This document shows positions 10,417-22,816 of a stretch of DNA of 64,000 bases, one piece after another. Within the stretch, counting starts at the first letter, position 1. Each line of letters opens with the position of its first letter. The stretch comes from Luzula sylvatica. Taxonomy: Eukaryota; Streptophyta; Magnoliopsida; Poales; Juncaceae. Location of the stretch: NCBI GenBank assembly GCA_946800325.1, contig OX326956.1, positions 76,519,087-76,583,086 of the forward strand, given 5' to 3'. A program made the position numbers and the translations under genes. The notes beneath the pieces were generated by a model. The model was not told the origin of the DNA and searched no databases. It worked only from the letters and a program-made list of their open reading frames with translations.

Positions 10417-13268
10417 TTCCATCGAAAAACAAACTTTCTTAGTGTTTGTGAAATTTGGTGAAAAGTTAAGTAGTGAAAGATACGATACAAATAATCTAAA
10501 AACACGTTGTTTGAACTCCTCATAGCGTTAAAATCTTGTTTTGAATCGAAAAACAAACTTTCTTAGTGTTTGTGAAATTTGGTGAAAAGTTATGTAGTAA
10601 AAGATACGATACAAATGATCTCAAAACACGTTATTTGAACTCCTCAAAGCGTTAAAATCTTGTTTTGAATCGAAAAACAAACTTTCTTAGCGTTTGTGAA
10701 ATTTGGTGAAAAGTTATGTAGTAAAAGATACGATACAAATGATCTAAAAACACGTTATTTGATCTCCTGAAAGCGTTAAAATCTTGTTTTGAATCGAAAA
10801 ACAAAGTTTCTTAGTGTTTGTGAAATTTGGTGAAAAGTTATGTAGTAAAAGATACGATACAAATGATCTAAAAACACGTTATTTGAACTCCTCAAAGCGT
10901 TAAAATCTTGTTTTGAATCGAAAAACAAACTTTCTTAGTGTTTGTGAAATTTGGTGAAAAGTTATGTAGTAAAAGATACGATACAAATGATCTCAAAACA
11001 CGTTATTTGATCTCCTGAAAGCGTTAAAATCTAGTTTTGAATCGAAAAACAAACTTTCTTAGTGTTTGCGAAATTTGGTGAAAAGTTATGTAGTAAAACA
11101 TACGAAACAAATGATCTCAAAACACGTTATTTGAACTCCTCAAAGCGTTAAAATCTTGTTTTGAATCGAAAAACAAACTTATTTAGTGTTTGTGAAATTT
11201 GGTGAAAAGTTATGTAGTAAAACATACGATACAAATGATCTCAAAACACGTTATTTGAACTCCTCAAAACGTTAAAATCTTGTTTTGAATCGAAAAACAA
11301 ACTTTCTTAGTGTTTGTGAAATTTGGTGAAAAGTTATGTAGTAAAAGATACGATACAAATGATCTAAAAACACGTTATTTGAACTCCTCAAAGCGTTAAA
11401 ATCTTGTTTTGAATCGAAACACAAACTTTCTTAGTGTTTGTGAAATTTGCTGAAAAGTTATGTAGTAAAAGATACGATACAAATGATCTCAAAACACGTT
11501 ATTTGAACTCCTCAAAGCGTTAAAATCTTGTTTTCAATCGAAAAACAAACTTTCTTAGTGTTTGTGAAATTTGGTGAAAAGTTATGTAGTAAAAGATACG
11601 ATACAAATGATCTAAAAACACGTTATTTGATCTCCTGAAAGCGTTAAAATCTTGTTTTGAATCGAAAAACAAACTTTCTTAGCGTTTGTGAAATTTGGTG
11701 AAAAGTTATGTAGTAAAAGATACGATACAAATGATCTAAAAACACGTTATTTGATCTCCTGAAAGCGTTAAAATCTTGTTTTGAATCGAAAAACAAAGTT
11801 TCTTAGTGTTTGTGAAATTTGGTGAAAAGTTATGTAGTAAAAGATACGATACAAATGACCTCAAAACACGTTATTTGAACTCCTCAAAGCGTTAAAATCT
11901 TGTTTTGAGTCGAAAAACAAACTTTCTTAGTGTTTGTGAAATTTGGTGAAAAGTTATGTAGTAAAAGATACGATACAAATGATCTCAAAACGCGTTATTT
12001 GAACTCCTCAAAGCGTTAAAATCTTGTTTTGAATTGAAAAACAAACTTTCTTAGCGTTTGTGAAATTGGGTGAAAAGTTATGTAGTTAAAGATACGATAC
12101 AAATGATCTAAAAACACGTTATTTGAACTCCTCAAAGCGTTAAAATCTTATTTTGAATCGAAAAACAAAGTTTCTTAGTGTTTGTGAAATTTGGTGAAAA
12201 GTTATGTAGTAAAATATACGATACAAATGATCTCAAAACACGTTATTTGAACTCCTCAAAGCACTAAAATCTTGTTTTGAATCGAAAAACAAACTTTCTT
12301 AGTATTTGTGAAATTTGGTTAAAAGTTATGTAGTAAAAGATACGGTACAAATGATCTAAAAACACGTTATTTGAAATCCTCAAAGCGTTAAAATCTTGTT
12401 TTGAATCGAAAAACAAAGTTTCTTAGTGTTTGTGAAATTTGGTGAAAAGTTATGTAGTAAAAGATACGATACAAATGATCTCAAAACAAGTTATTTGAAC
12501 TCCTCAAAGCGTTAAAATCTTGTTTTGAATCGAAAAACAAACTTTCTTAGCGTTTGTGAAATTTGGTGAAAAGTTATGTAGTAAAAGATACGATACAAAT
12601 GATCTAAAAACACGTTATTTGAACTCCTCAAAGCGTTAAAATCTTGTTTTGAATCGAAAAACAAACTTTCTTAGTGTTTGTGAAATTTGGTGAAAAGTTA
12701 TGTAGTAAAAGATACGATACAAATGATCTCAAAACAAGTTATTTGAACTCCTCAAAGCGTTAAAATCTTGTTTTGAATCGAAAAACAAACTTTCTTAGCG
12801 TTTGTGAAATTTGGTGAAAAGTTATGTAGTAAAAGATACGATACAAATGATCTCAAAACACGTTATTTGAACTCCTCAAAGCGTTAAAATCTTGTTTTGA
12901 ATCGAAACACAAACTTTCTTAGTGTTTGTGAAATTTGGTGAAAAGTCATGTTGTAAAAGATACGATACAAATGATCTAAATACACGTTATTTGAACTCCT
13001 CAAAGCGATAAAATCTTGTTTTGAATCGAAAAACAAACTTTCTTAGTGTCTGTGAAATTTGGTGAAAAGTTATGTAGTAAAAGATACAATACAAATGATC
13101 TCAAAACACGTTATTTGAACTCCTCAAAGTGCTAAAATCTTGTTTTGAATCGAAAAACAAACTTTCTTAGTGTTTGTGAAATTTGGTGAAAAGTTATGTA
13201 GTAAAAGATACGTTGCAAATGATCTAAAAACACGTTATTTGAACTCCTCAAAGCGTTAAAATCTTGTT
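10417..13268 (+). repeat. HOR copy 3, 23 monomers (insertion plus deletion)
   Basis: Compared with copy 2, this unit carries five extra monomers near its start (monomers 89-93, including CTAGTTTTG, CTTATTTAG with ACATACGATAC, and an AAACAC monomer with TTTGCTG). It lacks 14 monomers later. The arithmetic 32+5-14=23 fits the marker spacing. The deletion junction is the chimeric monomer 12401-12524. The same five-monomer insert is present at 23313-23932 in the 37-monomer copy. Confidence 0.8.
12401..12524 (+). repeat. Chimeric junction monomer (14-monomer deletion)
   Basis: Its first part has AAAG and GTG like the monomer that follows GTATTT/ACGGTAC in copy 2 (monomer 64). Its last part has TCTC and CAAGTT like monomer 78. 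Joining these two skips 14 monomers in one step. The exchange point lies somewhere in the identical stretch between the two diagnostic regions. Confidence 0.7.
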
Positions 13269-15872
13269 TTCCATCGAAAAACAAACTTTCTTAGTGTTTG
13301 TGAAATTTGGTGAAAAGTTAAGTAGTGAAAGATACGACACAAATGATCTAAAAACACGTTGTTTGAACTCCTCATAGCGTTAAAATCTTGTTTTGAATCG
13401 AAAAACAAAGTTTCTTAGTGTTTGTGAAATTTGGTGAAAAGTTATGTAGTAAAAGATACGATACAAATGATCTCAAAACACGTTATTTGAACTCCTCAAA
13501 GCGTTAAAATCTTGTTTTGAATCGAAAAACAAACTTTCTTAGCGTTTGTGAAATTTGGTGAAAAGTTATGTAGTAAAAGATACGATACAAATGATCTAAA
13601 AACACGTTATTTGATCTCCTGAAAGCGTTAAAATCTTGTTTTGAATCGAAAAACAAAGTTTCTTAGTGTTTGTGAAATTTGGTGAAAAGTTATGTAGTAA
13701 AAGATACAATACAAATGATCTCAAAACACGTTATTTGAACTCCTCAAAGTGCTAAAATCTTGTTTTGAGTCGAAAAACAAACTTTCTTATTGTTTGTGAA
13801 ATTTGGTGAAAAGTTATGTAGTAAAACATACGATACAAATGATCTCAAAACACGTTATTTGAACTCCTCAAAACGTTAAAATCTTGTTTTGAATCGAAAA
13901 ACAAACTTTCTTAGTGTTTGTGAAATTTGGTGAAAAGTTATGTAGTAAAAGATACGATACAAATGATCTAAAAACACGTTATTTGAACTCCTCAAAGCGT
14001 TAAAATCTTGTTTTGAATCGAAACACAAACTTTCTTAGTGTTTGTGAAATTTGCTGAAAAGTTATGTAGTAAAAGATACGATACAAATGATCTCAAAACA
14101 CGTTATTTGAACTCCTCAAAGCGTTAAAATCTTGTTTTCAATCGAAAAACAAACTTTCTTAGTGTTTGTGAAATTTGGTGAAAAGTTATGTAGTAAAAGA
14201 TACGATACAAATGATCTAAAAACACGTTATTTGATCTCCTGAAAGCGTTAAAATCTTGTTTTGAATCGAAAAACAAACTTTCTTAGCGTTTGTGAAATTT
14301 GGTGAAAAGTTATGTAGTAAAAGATACGATACAAATGATCTAAAAACACGTTATTTGATCTCCTGAAAGCGTTAAAATCTTGTTTTGAATCGAAAAACAA
14401 AGTTTCTTAGTGTTTGTGAAATTTGGTGAAAAGTTATGTAGTAAAAGATACGATACAAATGACCTCAAAACACGTTATTTGAACTCCTCAAAGCGTTAAA
14501 ATCTTGTTTTGAGTCGAAAAACAAACTTTCTTAGTGTTTGTGAAATTTGGTGAAAAGTTATGTAGTAAAAGATACGATACAAATGATCTCAAAACGCGTT
14601 ATTTGAACTCCTCAAAGCGTTAAAATCTTGTTTTGAATTGAAAAACAAACTTTCTTAGCGTTTGTGAAATTGGGTGAAAAGTTATGTAGTTAAAGATACG
14701 ATACAAATGATCTAAAAACACGTTATTTGAACTCCTCAAAGCGTTAAAATCTTATTTTGAATCGAAAAACAAAGTTTCTTAGTGTTTGTGAAATTTGGTG
14801 AAAAGTTATGTAGTAAAATATACGATACAAATGATCTCAAAACACGTTATTTGAACTCCTCAAAGCACTAAAATCTTGTTTTGAATCGAAAAACAAACTT
14901 TCTTAGTATTTGTGAAATTTGGTTAAAAGTTATGTAGTAAAAGATACGGTACAAATGATCTAAAAACACGTTATTTGAAATCCTCAAAGCGTTAAAATCT
15001 TGTTTTGAATCGAAAAACAAAGTTTCTTAGTGTTTGTGAAATTTGGTGAAAAGTTATGTAGTAAAAGATACGATACAAATGATCTCAAAACAAGTTATTT
15101 GAACTCCTCAAAGCGTTAAAATCTTGTTTTGAATCGAAAAACAAACTTTCTTAGCGTTTGTGAAATTTGGTGAAAAGTTATGTAGTAAAAGATACGATAC
15201 AAATGATCTAAAAACACGTTATTTGAACTCCTCAAAGCGTTAAAATCTTGTTTTGAATCGAAAAACAAACTTTCTTAGTGTTTGTGAAATTTGGTGAAAA
15301 GTTATGTAGTAAAAGATACGATACAAATGATCTCAAAACAAGTTATTTGAACTCCTCAAAGCGTTAAAATCTTGTTTTGAATCGAAAAACAAACTTTCTT
15401 AGCGTTTGTGAAATTTGGTGAAAAGTTATGTAGTAAAAGATACGATACAAATGATCTCAAAACACGTTATTTGAACTCCTCAAAGCGTTAAAATCTTGTT
15501 TTGAATCGAAACACAAACTTTCTTAGTGTTTGTGAAATTTGGTGAAAAGTCATGTTGTAAAAGATACGATACAAATGATCTAAATACACGTTATTTGAAC
15601 TCCTCAAAGCGATAAAATCTTGTTTTGAATCGAAAAACAAACTTTCTTAGTGTCTGTGAAATTTGGTGAAAAGTTATGTAGTAAAAGATACAATACAAAT
15701 GATCTCAAAACACGTTATTTGAACTCCTCAAAGTGCTAAAATCTTGTTTTGAATCGAAAAACAAACTTTCTTAGTGTTTGTGAAATTTGGTGAAAAGTTA
15801 TGTAGTAAAAGATACGTTGCAAATGATCTAAAAACACGTTATTTGAACTCCTCAAAGCGTTAAAATCTTGTT
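13269..15872 (+). repeat. HOR copy 4, 21 monomers
   Basis: From marker to marker this unit is the product of the 2,604-bp tandem duplication. Monomers 113-128 repeat 92-107 at the sites compared. Its first four monomers are of the ACGACAC/ACAATAC subtype shared with copies 2, 5 and 6. Confidence 0.8.
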
Positions 15873-16492
15873 TTCCATCGAAAAACAAACTTTCTTAGTG
15901 TTTGTGAAATTTGGTGAAAAGTTAAGTAGTGAAAGATACGACACAAATGATCTAAAAACACGTTGTTTGAACTCCTCATAGCGTTAAAATCTTGTTTTGA
16001 ATCGAAAAACAAAGTTTCTTAGTGTTTGTGAAATTTGGTGAAAAGTTATGTAGTAAAAGATACGATACAAATGATCTCAAAACACGTTATTTGAACTCCT
16101 CAAAGCGTTAAAATCTTGTTTTGAATCGAAAAACAAACTTTCTTAGCGTTTGTGAAATTTGGTGAAAAGTTATGTAGTAAAAGATACGATACAAATGATC
16201 TAAAAACACGTTATTTGATCTCCTGAAAGCGTTAAAATCTTGTTTTGAATCGAAAAACAAAGTTTCTTAGTGTTTGTGAAATTTGGTGAAAAGTTATGTA
16301 GTAAAAGATACAATACAAATGATCTCAAAACACGTTATTTGAACTCCTCAAAGTGCTAAAATCTTGTTTTGAGTCGAAAAACAAACTTTCTTATTGTTTG
16401 TGAAATTTGGTGAAAAGTTATGTAGTAAAAGATACGTTGCAAATGATCTAAAAACACGTTATTTGAACTCCTCAAAGCGTTAAAATCTTGTT
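15873..16492 (+). repeat. HOR copy 5, truncated to 5 monomers (620 bp)
   Basis: The CCATCG marker at 15873 is followed by only four monomers before the next marker at 16493. The first four monomers (15873-16368) are the same series as 16493-16988: marker with ACGACAC, then AAAG, then GCG/GATCTCCTG, then ACAATAC/GTGCT. The fifth is the unit-terminal type (GAGTCG, TTATTG, ACGTTGC). A deletion of nearly the whole HOR, or a crossover between the start and the end of two units, would produce this. Confidence 0.8.
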
Positions 16493-19400
16493 TTCCATCG
16501 AAAAACAAACTTTCTTAGTGTTTGTGAAATTTGGTGAAAAGTTAAGTAGTGAAAGATACGACACAAATGATCTAAAAACACGTTGTTTGAACTCCTCATA
16601 GCGTTAAAATCTTGTTTTGAATCGAAAAACAAAGTTTCTTAGTGTTTGTGAAATTTGGTGAAAAGTTATGTAGTAAAAGATACGATACAAATGATCTCAA
16701 AACACGTTATTTGAACTCCTCAAAGCGTTAAAATCTTGTTTTGAATCGAAAAACAAACTTTCTTAGCGTTTGTGAAATTTGGTGAAAAGTTATGTAGTAA
16801 AAGATACGATACAAATGATCTAAAAACACGTTATTTGATCTCCTGAAAGCGTTAAAATCTTGTTTTGAATCGAAAAACAAAGTTTCTTAGTGTTTGTGAA
16901 ATTTGGTGAAAAGTTATGTAGTAAAAGATACAATACAAATGATCTCAAAACACGTTATTTGAACTCCTCAAAGTGCTAAAATCTTGTTTTGAATCGAAAA
17001 ACAAACTTTCTTAGTGTTTGTGAAATTTGGTGAAAAGTTATGTAGTAAAAGATACGATACAAATGATCTAAAAACACGTTATTTGATCTCCTGAAAGCGT
17101 TAAAATCTTGTTTTGAATCGAAAAACAAACTTTCTTAGCGTTTGTGAAATTTGGTGAAAAGTTATGTAGTAAAAGATACGATACAAATGATCTAAAAACA
17201 CGTTATTTGATCTCCTGAAAGCGTTAAAATCTTGTTTTGAATCGAAAAACAAAGTTTCTTAGTGTTTGTGAAATTTGGTGAAAAGTTATGTAGTAAAAGA
17301 TACGATACAAATGACCTCAAAACACGTTATTTGAACTCCTCAAAGCGTTAAAATCTTGTTTTGAGTCGAAAAACAAACTTTCTTAGTGTTTGTGAAATTT
17401 GGTAAAAAGTTATGTAGTAAAAGATACGATACAAATGATCTCAAAACGCGTTATTTGAACTCCTCAAAGCGTTAAAATCTTGTTTTGAATTGAAAAACAA
17501 ACTTTCTTAGCGTTTGTGAAATTGGGTGAAAAGTTATGTAGTTAAAGATACGATACAAATGATCTAAAAACACGTTATTTGAACTCCTCAAAGCGTTAAA
17601 ATCTTATTTTGAATCGAAAAACAAAGTTTCTTAGTGTTTGTGAAATTTGGTGAAAAGTTATGTAGTAAAATATACGATACAAATGATCTCAAAACACGTT
17701 ATTTGAACTCCTCAAAGCACTAAAATCTTGTTTTGAATCGAAAAACAAACTTTCTTAGTATTTGTGAAATTTGGTGAAAAGTTATGTAGTAAAAGATACG
17801 GTACAAGTGATCTAAAAACACGTTATTTGAAATCCTCAAAGCGTTAAAATCTTGTTTTGAATCGAAAAACAAAGTTTCTTAGTGTTTGTGAAATTTGGTG
17901 AAAAGTTATGTAGTAAAAGATACGATACAAATGATCTCAAAACACGTTATTTGAACTCCTCAAAGCGCTGAAATCTTGTTTTGAATCGACAAACAAACTT
18001 TCTTAGTGTTTGTGAAATTTGGTGAAAAGTTATGTAGTAAAAGATACGATACAAATGATCTCAAAACACGTTATTTGAACTCCTCAAAGCGCTGAAATCT
18101 TGTTTTGAATCGACAAACAACATTTCTTAGTGTTTGTGAAATTTGGTGAAAAGTTTTGTAATAAAAGATACGATACAAATGATCTCAAAACACGTTATTT
18201 GAACTCCTCAAAGCGTTAAAATCTTGTTTTGAATCGAAAAACAAACTTTCTTAGTGTTTGTGAAATTTGGTGAAAAGTCTTGTAGTAAAAGATACGATAC
18301 AAATGATCTAAAAACACGTTATTTGAACTCCTCAAAGCGTTAAAATCTTGTTTTGAATCGAAAAACAAACTTTCTTAGTGTTTGTGAAATTTGGTGAAAA
18401 GTTATGTAGTAAAAGATACGATACAAATGATCTCAAAATACGTTATTTGAACTCCTCAAAGTGCTAAAATCTTGTTTTGAGTCGAAAAACAAACTTTCTT
18501 AGTGTTTGTGAAATTTGGTGAAAAGGTATGTAGTAAAAGATACGATACAAATGACCTAAAAACACGTTATTTGAACTCCTCAAAGTGTTAAAATCTTGTT
18601 TTGAATCGAAAAACAATCTTTCTTAACGTTTGTGAAATTTGGTGAAAAGTTATGTAGTAAAAAATACGATACAAATGATCTAAAAACACGTTATTTGAAC
18701 TCCTCAAAGCCTTAAAATCTTGTTTTGAATCGAAAAACAAACTTTCTTAACGTTTGTGAAATTTGGTAAAAAGTTATGTAGTAAAAGATACGATACAAAT
18801 GATCTAAAAACTCGTTATTTGAACTCCTCAAAGCGTTAAAATCTTGTTTTGAATCGATAAACAAAGTTTCTTAGTGTATGTGAAATTTGGTGAAAAGTTA
18901 TGTAGTAAAAGATACGATACAAATGATCTCAAAACACGTTATTTGAACTCCTCAAAGCGTTAAAATCTTGTTTTGAGTCGAAAAACAAACTTTCTTAGTG
19001 TTTGTGAAATTTGGTGAAAAGTTATGTAGTAAAAGATACGATACAAATGATCTCAAAACACGTTATTGGAACTCCTCAAAGCGTTAAAATCTTGTTTTGA
19101 ATCGAAAAACAAACTTTCTTAGCGTTTGTGAAATTGGGTGAAAAGTTATGTAGTTAAAGATACGATACAAATGATCTAAAAACACGTTATTTGAACTCCT
19201 CAAAGCGTTAAAATCTTATTTTGAATCGAAAAACAAAGTTTCTTAGTGTTTGTGAAATTTGGTGAAAAGTTATGTAGTAAAAGATACGATACAAATGATC
19301 TCAAAACACGTTATTTGAACTCCTCAAAGCACTAAAATCTTGTTTTGAATCGAAAAACAAACTTTCTTAGTATTTGTGAAATTTGGTGAAAAGTTATGTA

Positions 19401-22400
19401 GTAAAAGATACGGTACAAATGATCTAAAAACAAGTTATTTGAAATCCTCAAAGCGTTAAAATCTTGTTTTGAATCGAAAAACAAAGTTTCTTAGTGTTTG
19501 TGAAATTTGGTGAAAAGTTATGTAGTAAAAGATACGATACAAATGATCTAAAAACACGTTATTTGAACTCCTCAAAGCGCTGAAATCTTGTTTTGAATCG
19601 AAAAACAAACTTTCTTAGTGTTTGTGAAATTTGGTGAAAAGTTATGTAGTAAAAGATACGATACAAATGACCTCAAAACACGTTATTTGAACTCCTCAAA
19701 GCGTTAAAATCTTGTTTTGAGTCGAAAAACAAACTTTCTTAGTGTTTGTGAAATTTGGTAAAAAGTTATGTAGTAAAAGATACGATACAAATGATCTCAA
19801 AACGCGTTATTTGAACTCCTCAAAGCGTTAAAATCTTGTTTTGAATTGAAAAACAAACTTTCTTAGCGTTTGTGAAATTGGGTGAAAAGTTATGTAGTTA
19901 AAGATACGATACAAATGATCTAAAAACACGTTATTTGAACTCCTCAAAGCGTTAAAATCTTATTTTGAATCGAAAAACAAAGTTTCTTAGTGTTTGTGAA
20001 ATTTGGTGAAAAGTTATGTAGTAAAATATACGATACAAATGATCTCAAAACACGTTATTTGAACTCCTCAAAGCACTAAAATCTTGTTTTGAATCGAAAA
20101 ACAAACTTTCTTAGTATTTGTGAAATTTGGTGAAAAGTTATGTAGTAAAAGATACGGTACAAGTGATCTAAAAACACGTTATTTGAAATCCTCAAAGCGT
20201 TAAAATCTTGTTTTGAATCGAAAAACAAAGTTTCTTAGTGTTTGTGAAATTTGGTGAAAAGTTATGTAGTAAAAGATACGATACAAATGATCTCAAAACA
20301 CGTTATTTGAACTCCTCAAAGCGCTGAAATCTTGTTTTGAATCGACAAACAAACTTTCTTAGTGTTTGTGAAATTTGGTGAAAAGTTATGTAGTAAAAGA
20401 TACGATACAAATGATCTCAAAACACGTTATTTGAACTCCTCAAAGCGCTGAAATCTTGTTTTGAATCGACAAACAACCTTTCTTAGTGTTTGTGAAATTT
20501 GGTGAAAAGTTTTGTAATAAAAGATACGATACAAATGATCTCAAAACACGTTATTTGAACTCCTCAAAGCGTTAAAATCTTGTTTTGAATCGAAAAACAA
20601 ACTTTCTTAGTGTTTGTGAAATTTGGTGAAAAGTCTTGTAGTAAAAGATACGATACAAATGATCTAAAAACACGTTATTTGAACTCCTCAAAGCGTTAAA
20701 ATGTTGTTTTGAATCGAAAAACAAACTTTCTTAGTGTTTGTGAAATTTGGTGAAAAGTTATGTAGTAAAAGATACGATACAAATGATCTCAAAATACGTT
20801 ATTTGAACTCCTCAAAGTGCTAAAATCTTGTTTTGAGTCGAAAAACAAACTTTCTTAGTGTTTGTGAAATTTGGTGAAAAGGTATGTAGTAAAAGATACG
20901 ATACAAATGACCTAAAAACACGTTATTTGAACTCCTCAAAGTGTTAAAATCTTGTTTTGAATCGAAAAACAATCTTTCTTAACGTTTGTGAAATTTGGTG
21001 AAAAGTTATGTAGTAAAAAATACGATACAAATGATCTAAAAACACGTTATTTGAACTCCTCAAAGCCTTAAAATCTTGTTTTGAATCGAAAAACAAACTT
21101 TCTTAACGTTTGTGAAATTTGGTAAAAAGTTATGTAGTAAAAGATACGATACAAATGATCTAAAAACTCGTTATTTGAACTCCTCAAAGCGTTAAAATCT
21201 TGTTTTGAATCGATAAACAAAGTTTCTTAGTGTATGTGAAATTTGGTGAAAAGTTATGTAGTAAAAGATACGATACAAATGATCTCAAAACACGTTATTT
21301 GAACTCCTCAAAGCGTTAAAATCTTGTTTTGAGTCGAAAAACAAACTTTCTTAGTGTTTGTGAAATTTGGTGAAAAGTTATGTAGTAAAAGATACGATAC
21401 AAATGATCTCAAAACACGTTATTGGAACTCCTCAAAGCGTTAAAATCTTGTTTTGAATCGAAAAACAAACTTTCTTAGCGTTTGTGAAATTGGGTGAAAA
21501 GTTATGTAGTTAAAGATACGATACAAATGATCTAAAAACACGTTATTTGAACTCCTCAAAGCGTTAAAATCTTATTTTGAATCGAAAAACAAAGTTTCTT
21601 AGTGTTTGTGAAATTTGGTGAAAAGTTATGTAGTAAAAGATACGATACAAATGATCTCAAAACACGTTATTTGAACTCCTCAAAGCACTAAAATCTTGTT
21701 TTGAATCGAAAAACAAACTTTCTTAGTATTTGTGAAATTTGGTGAAAAGTTATGTAGTAAAAGATACGGTACAAATGATCTAAAAACAAGTTATTTGAAA
21801 TCCTCAAAGCGTTAAAATCTTGTTTTGAATCGAAAAACAAAGTTTCTTAGTGTTTGTGAAATTTGGTGAAAAGTTATGTAGTAAAAGATACGATACAAAT
21901 GATCTAAAAACACGTTATTTGAACTCCTCAAAGCGCTGAAATCTTGTTTTGAATCGAAAAACAAACTTTCTTAGTGTTTGTGAAATTTGGTGAAAAGTTA
22001 TGTAGTAAAAGATACGATACAAATGATCTCAAAACAAGTTATTTGAACTCCTCAAAGCGTTAAAATCTTGTTTTGAATCGAAAAACAAACTTTCTTAGCG
22101 TTTGTGAAATTTGGTGAAAAGTTATGTAGTAAAAGATACGATACAAATGATCTAAAAACACGTTATTTGAACTCCTCAAAGCGTTAAAATCTTGTTTTGA
22201 ATCGAAAAACAAACTTTCTTAGTGTTTGTGAAATTTGGTGAAAAGTTATGTAGTAAAAGATACGATACAAATGATCTCAAAACAAGTTATTTGAACTCCT
22301 CAAAGCGTTAAAATCTTGTTTTGAATCGAAAAACAAACTTTCTTAGCGTTTGTGAAATTAGGTGAAATGTTATGTAGTAAAAGATACGATACAAATGATC

Positions 22401-22816
22401 TCAAAACACGTTATTTGAACTCCTCAAAGCGTTAAAATCTTGTTTTGAATCGAAACACAAACTTTCTTAGTGTTTGTGAAATTTGGTGAAAAGTCATGTT
22501 GTAAAAGATACGATACAAATGATCTAAATACAAGTTATTTGAACTCCTCAAAGCGATAAAATCTTGTTTTGAATCGAAAAACAAACTTTCTTAGTGTCTG
22601 TGAAATTTGGTGAAAAGTTATGTAGTAAAAGATACGATACAAATGATCTCAAAACACGTTATTTGAACTCCTCAAAGTGCTAAAATCTTGTTTTGAGTCG
22701 AAAAACAAACTTTCTTATTGTTTGTGAAATTTGGTGAAAAGTTATGTAGTAAAAGATACGTTACAAATGATCTAAAAACACGTTATTTGAACTCCTCAAA
22801 GCGTTAAAATCTTGTT
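16493..22816 (+). repeat. HOR copy 6, 51 monomers (32-mer plus 19-mer duplication)
   Basis: Monomers from 16493 follow copy 2 with offset 10,044 bp (81 monomers) up to 19592, including rare changes such as GGTAAAAAG before AACGCG and ACAAGTG after ACGGTAC. Small differences were seen: ACAACATTTC here against ACAACCTTTC in copy 2, and CTCCTC here against CTCCCC near 9529. A 19-monomer internal duplication then follows, and the unit resumes the copy 2 order from 21949. Confidence 0.83.
17237..21948 (+). repeat. Tandem duplication, offset 2,356 bp (19 monomers)
   Basis: 17237-19592 recurs as 19593-21948. The ACGCGT site (17446 and 19802) and GTTTTGTAAT (18153 and 20509) repeat at exactly 2,356 bp. 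Monomer 19593-19716 is the chimeric junction: it starts with AAAC like the monomer expected next (monomer 78) but ends with GACCTC like monomer 59. Differences between copies include ACAACATTTC against ACAACCTTTC, and ATGTTGTTTT at 20701 against ATCTTGTTTT. Confidence 0.83.

Larger units (their letters stand above)
11190..16430 (+). repeat. Tandem duplication, offset 2,604 bp (21 monomers)
   Basis: About 2.6 kb from 11190 recurs from 13794. Markers TTTGCTG, ATCTTGTTTTCAATCG, GGTTAAAAG, the AACGCGTT monomer (ACGCGT at 11990 and 14594) and CCATCG (13271 and 15875) all repeat at exactly 2,604 bp. The junction is monomer 13765-13888: its start has GAGTCG and TTATTG as in the last monomer of a HOR, and its end has ACATACGATAC and CAAAACG as in monomer 91. 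Confidence 0.85.
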
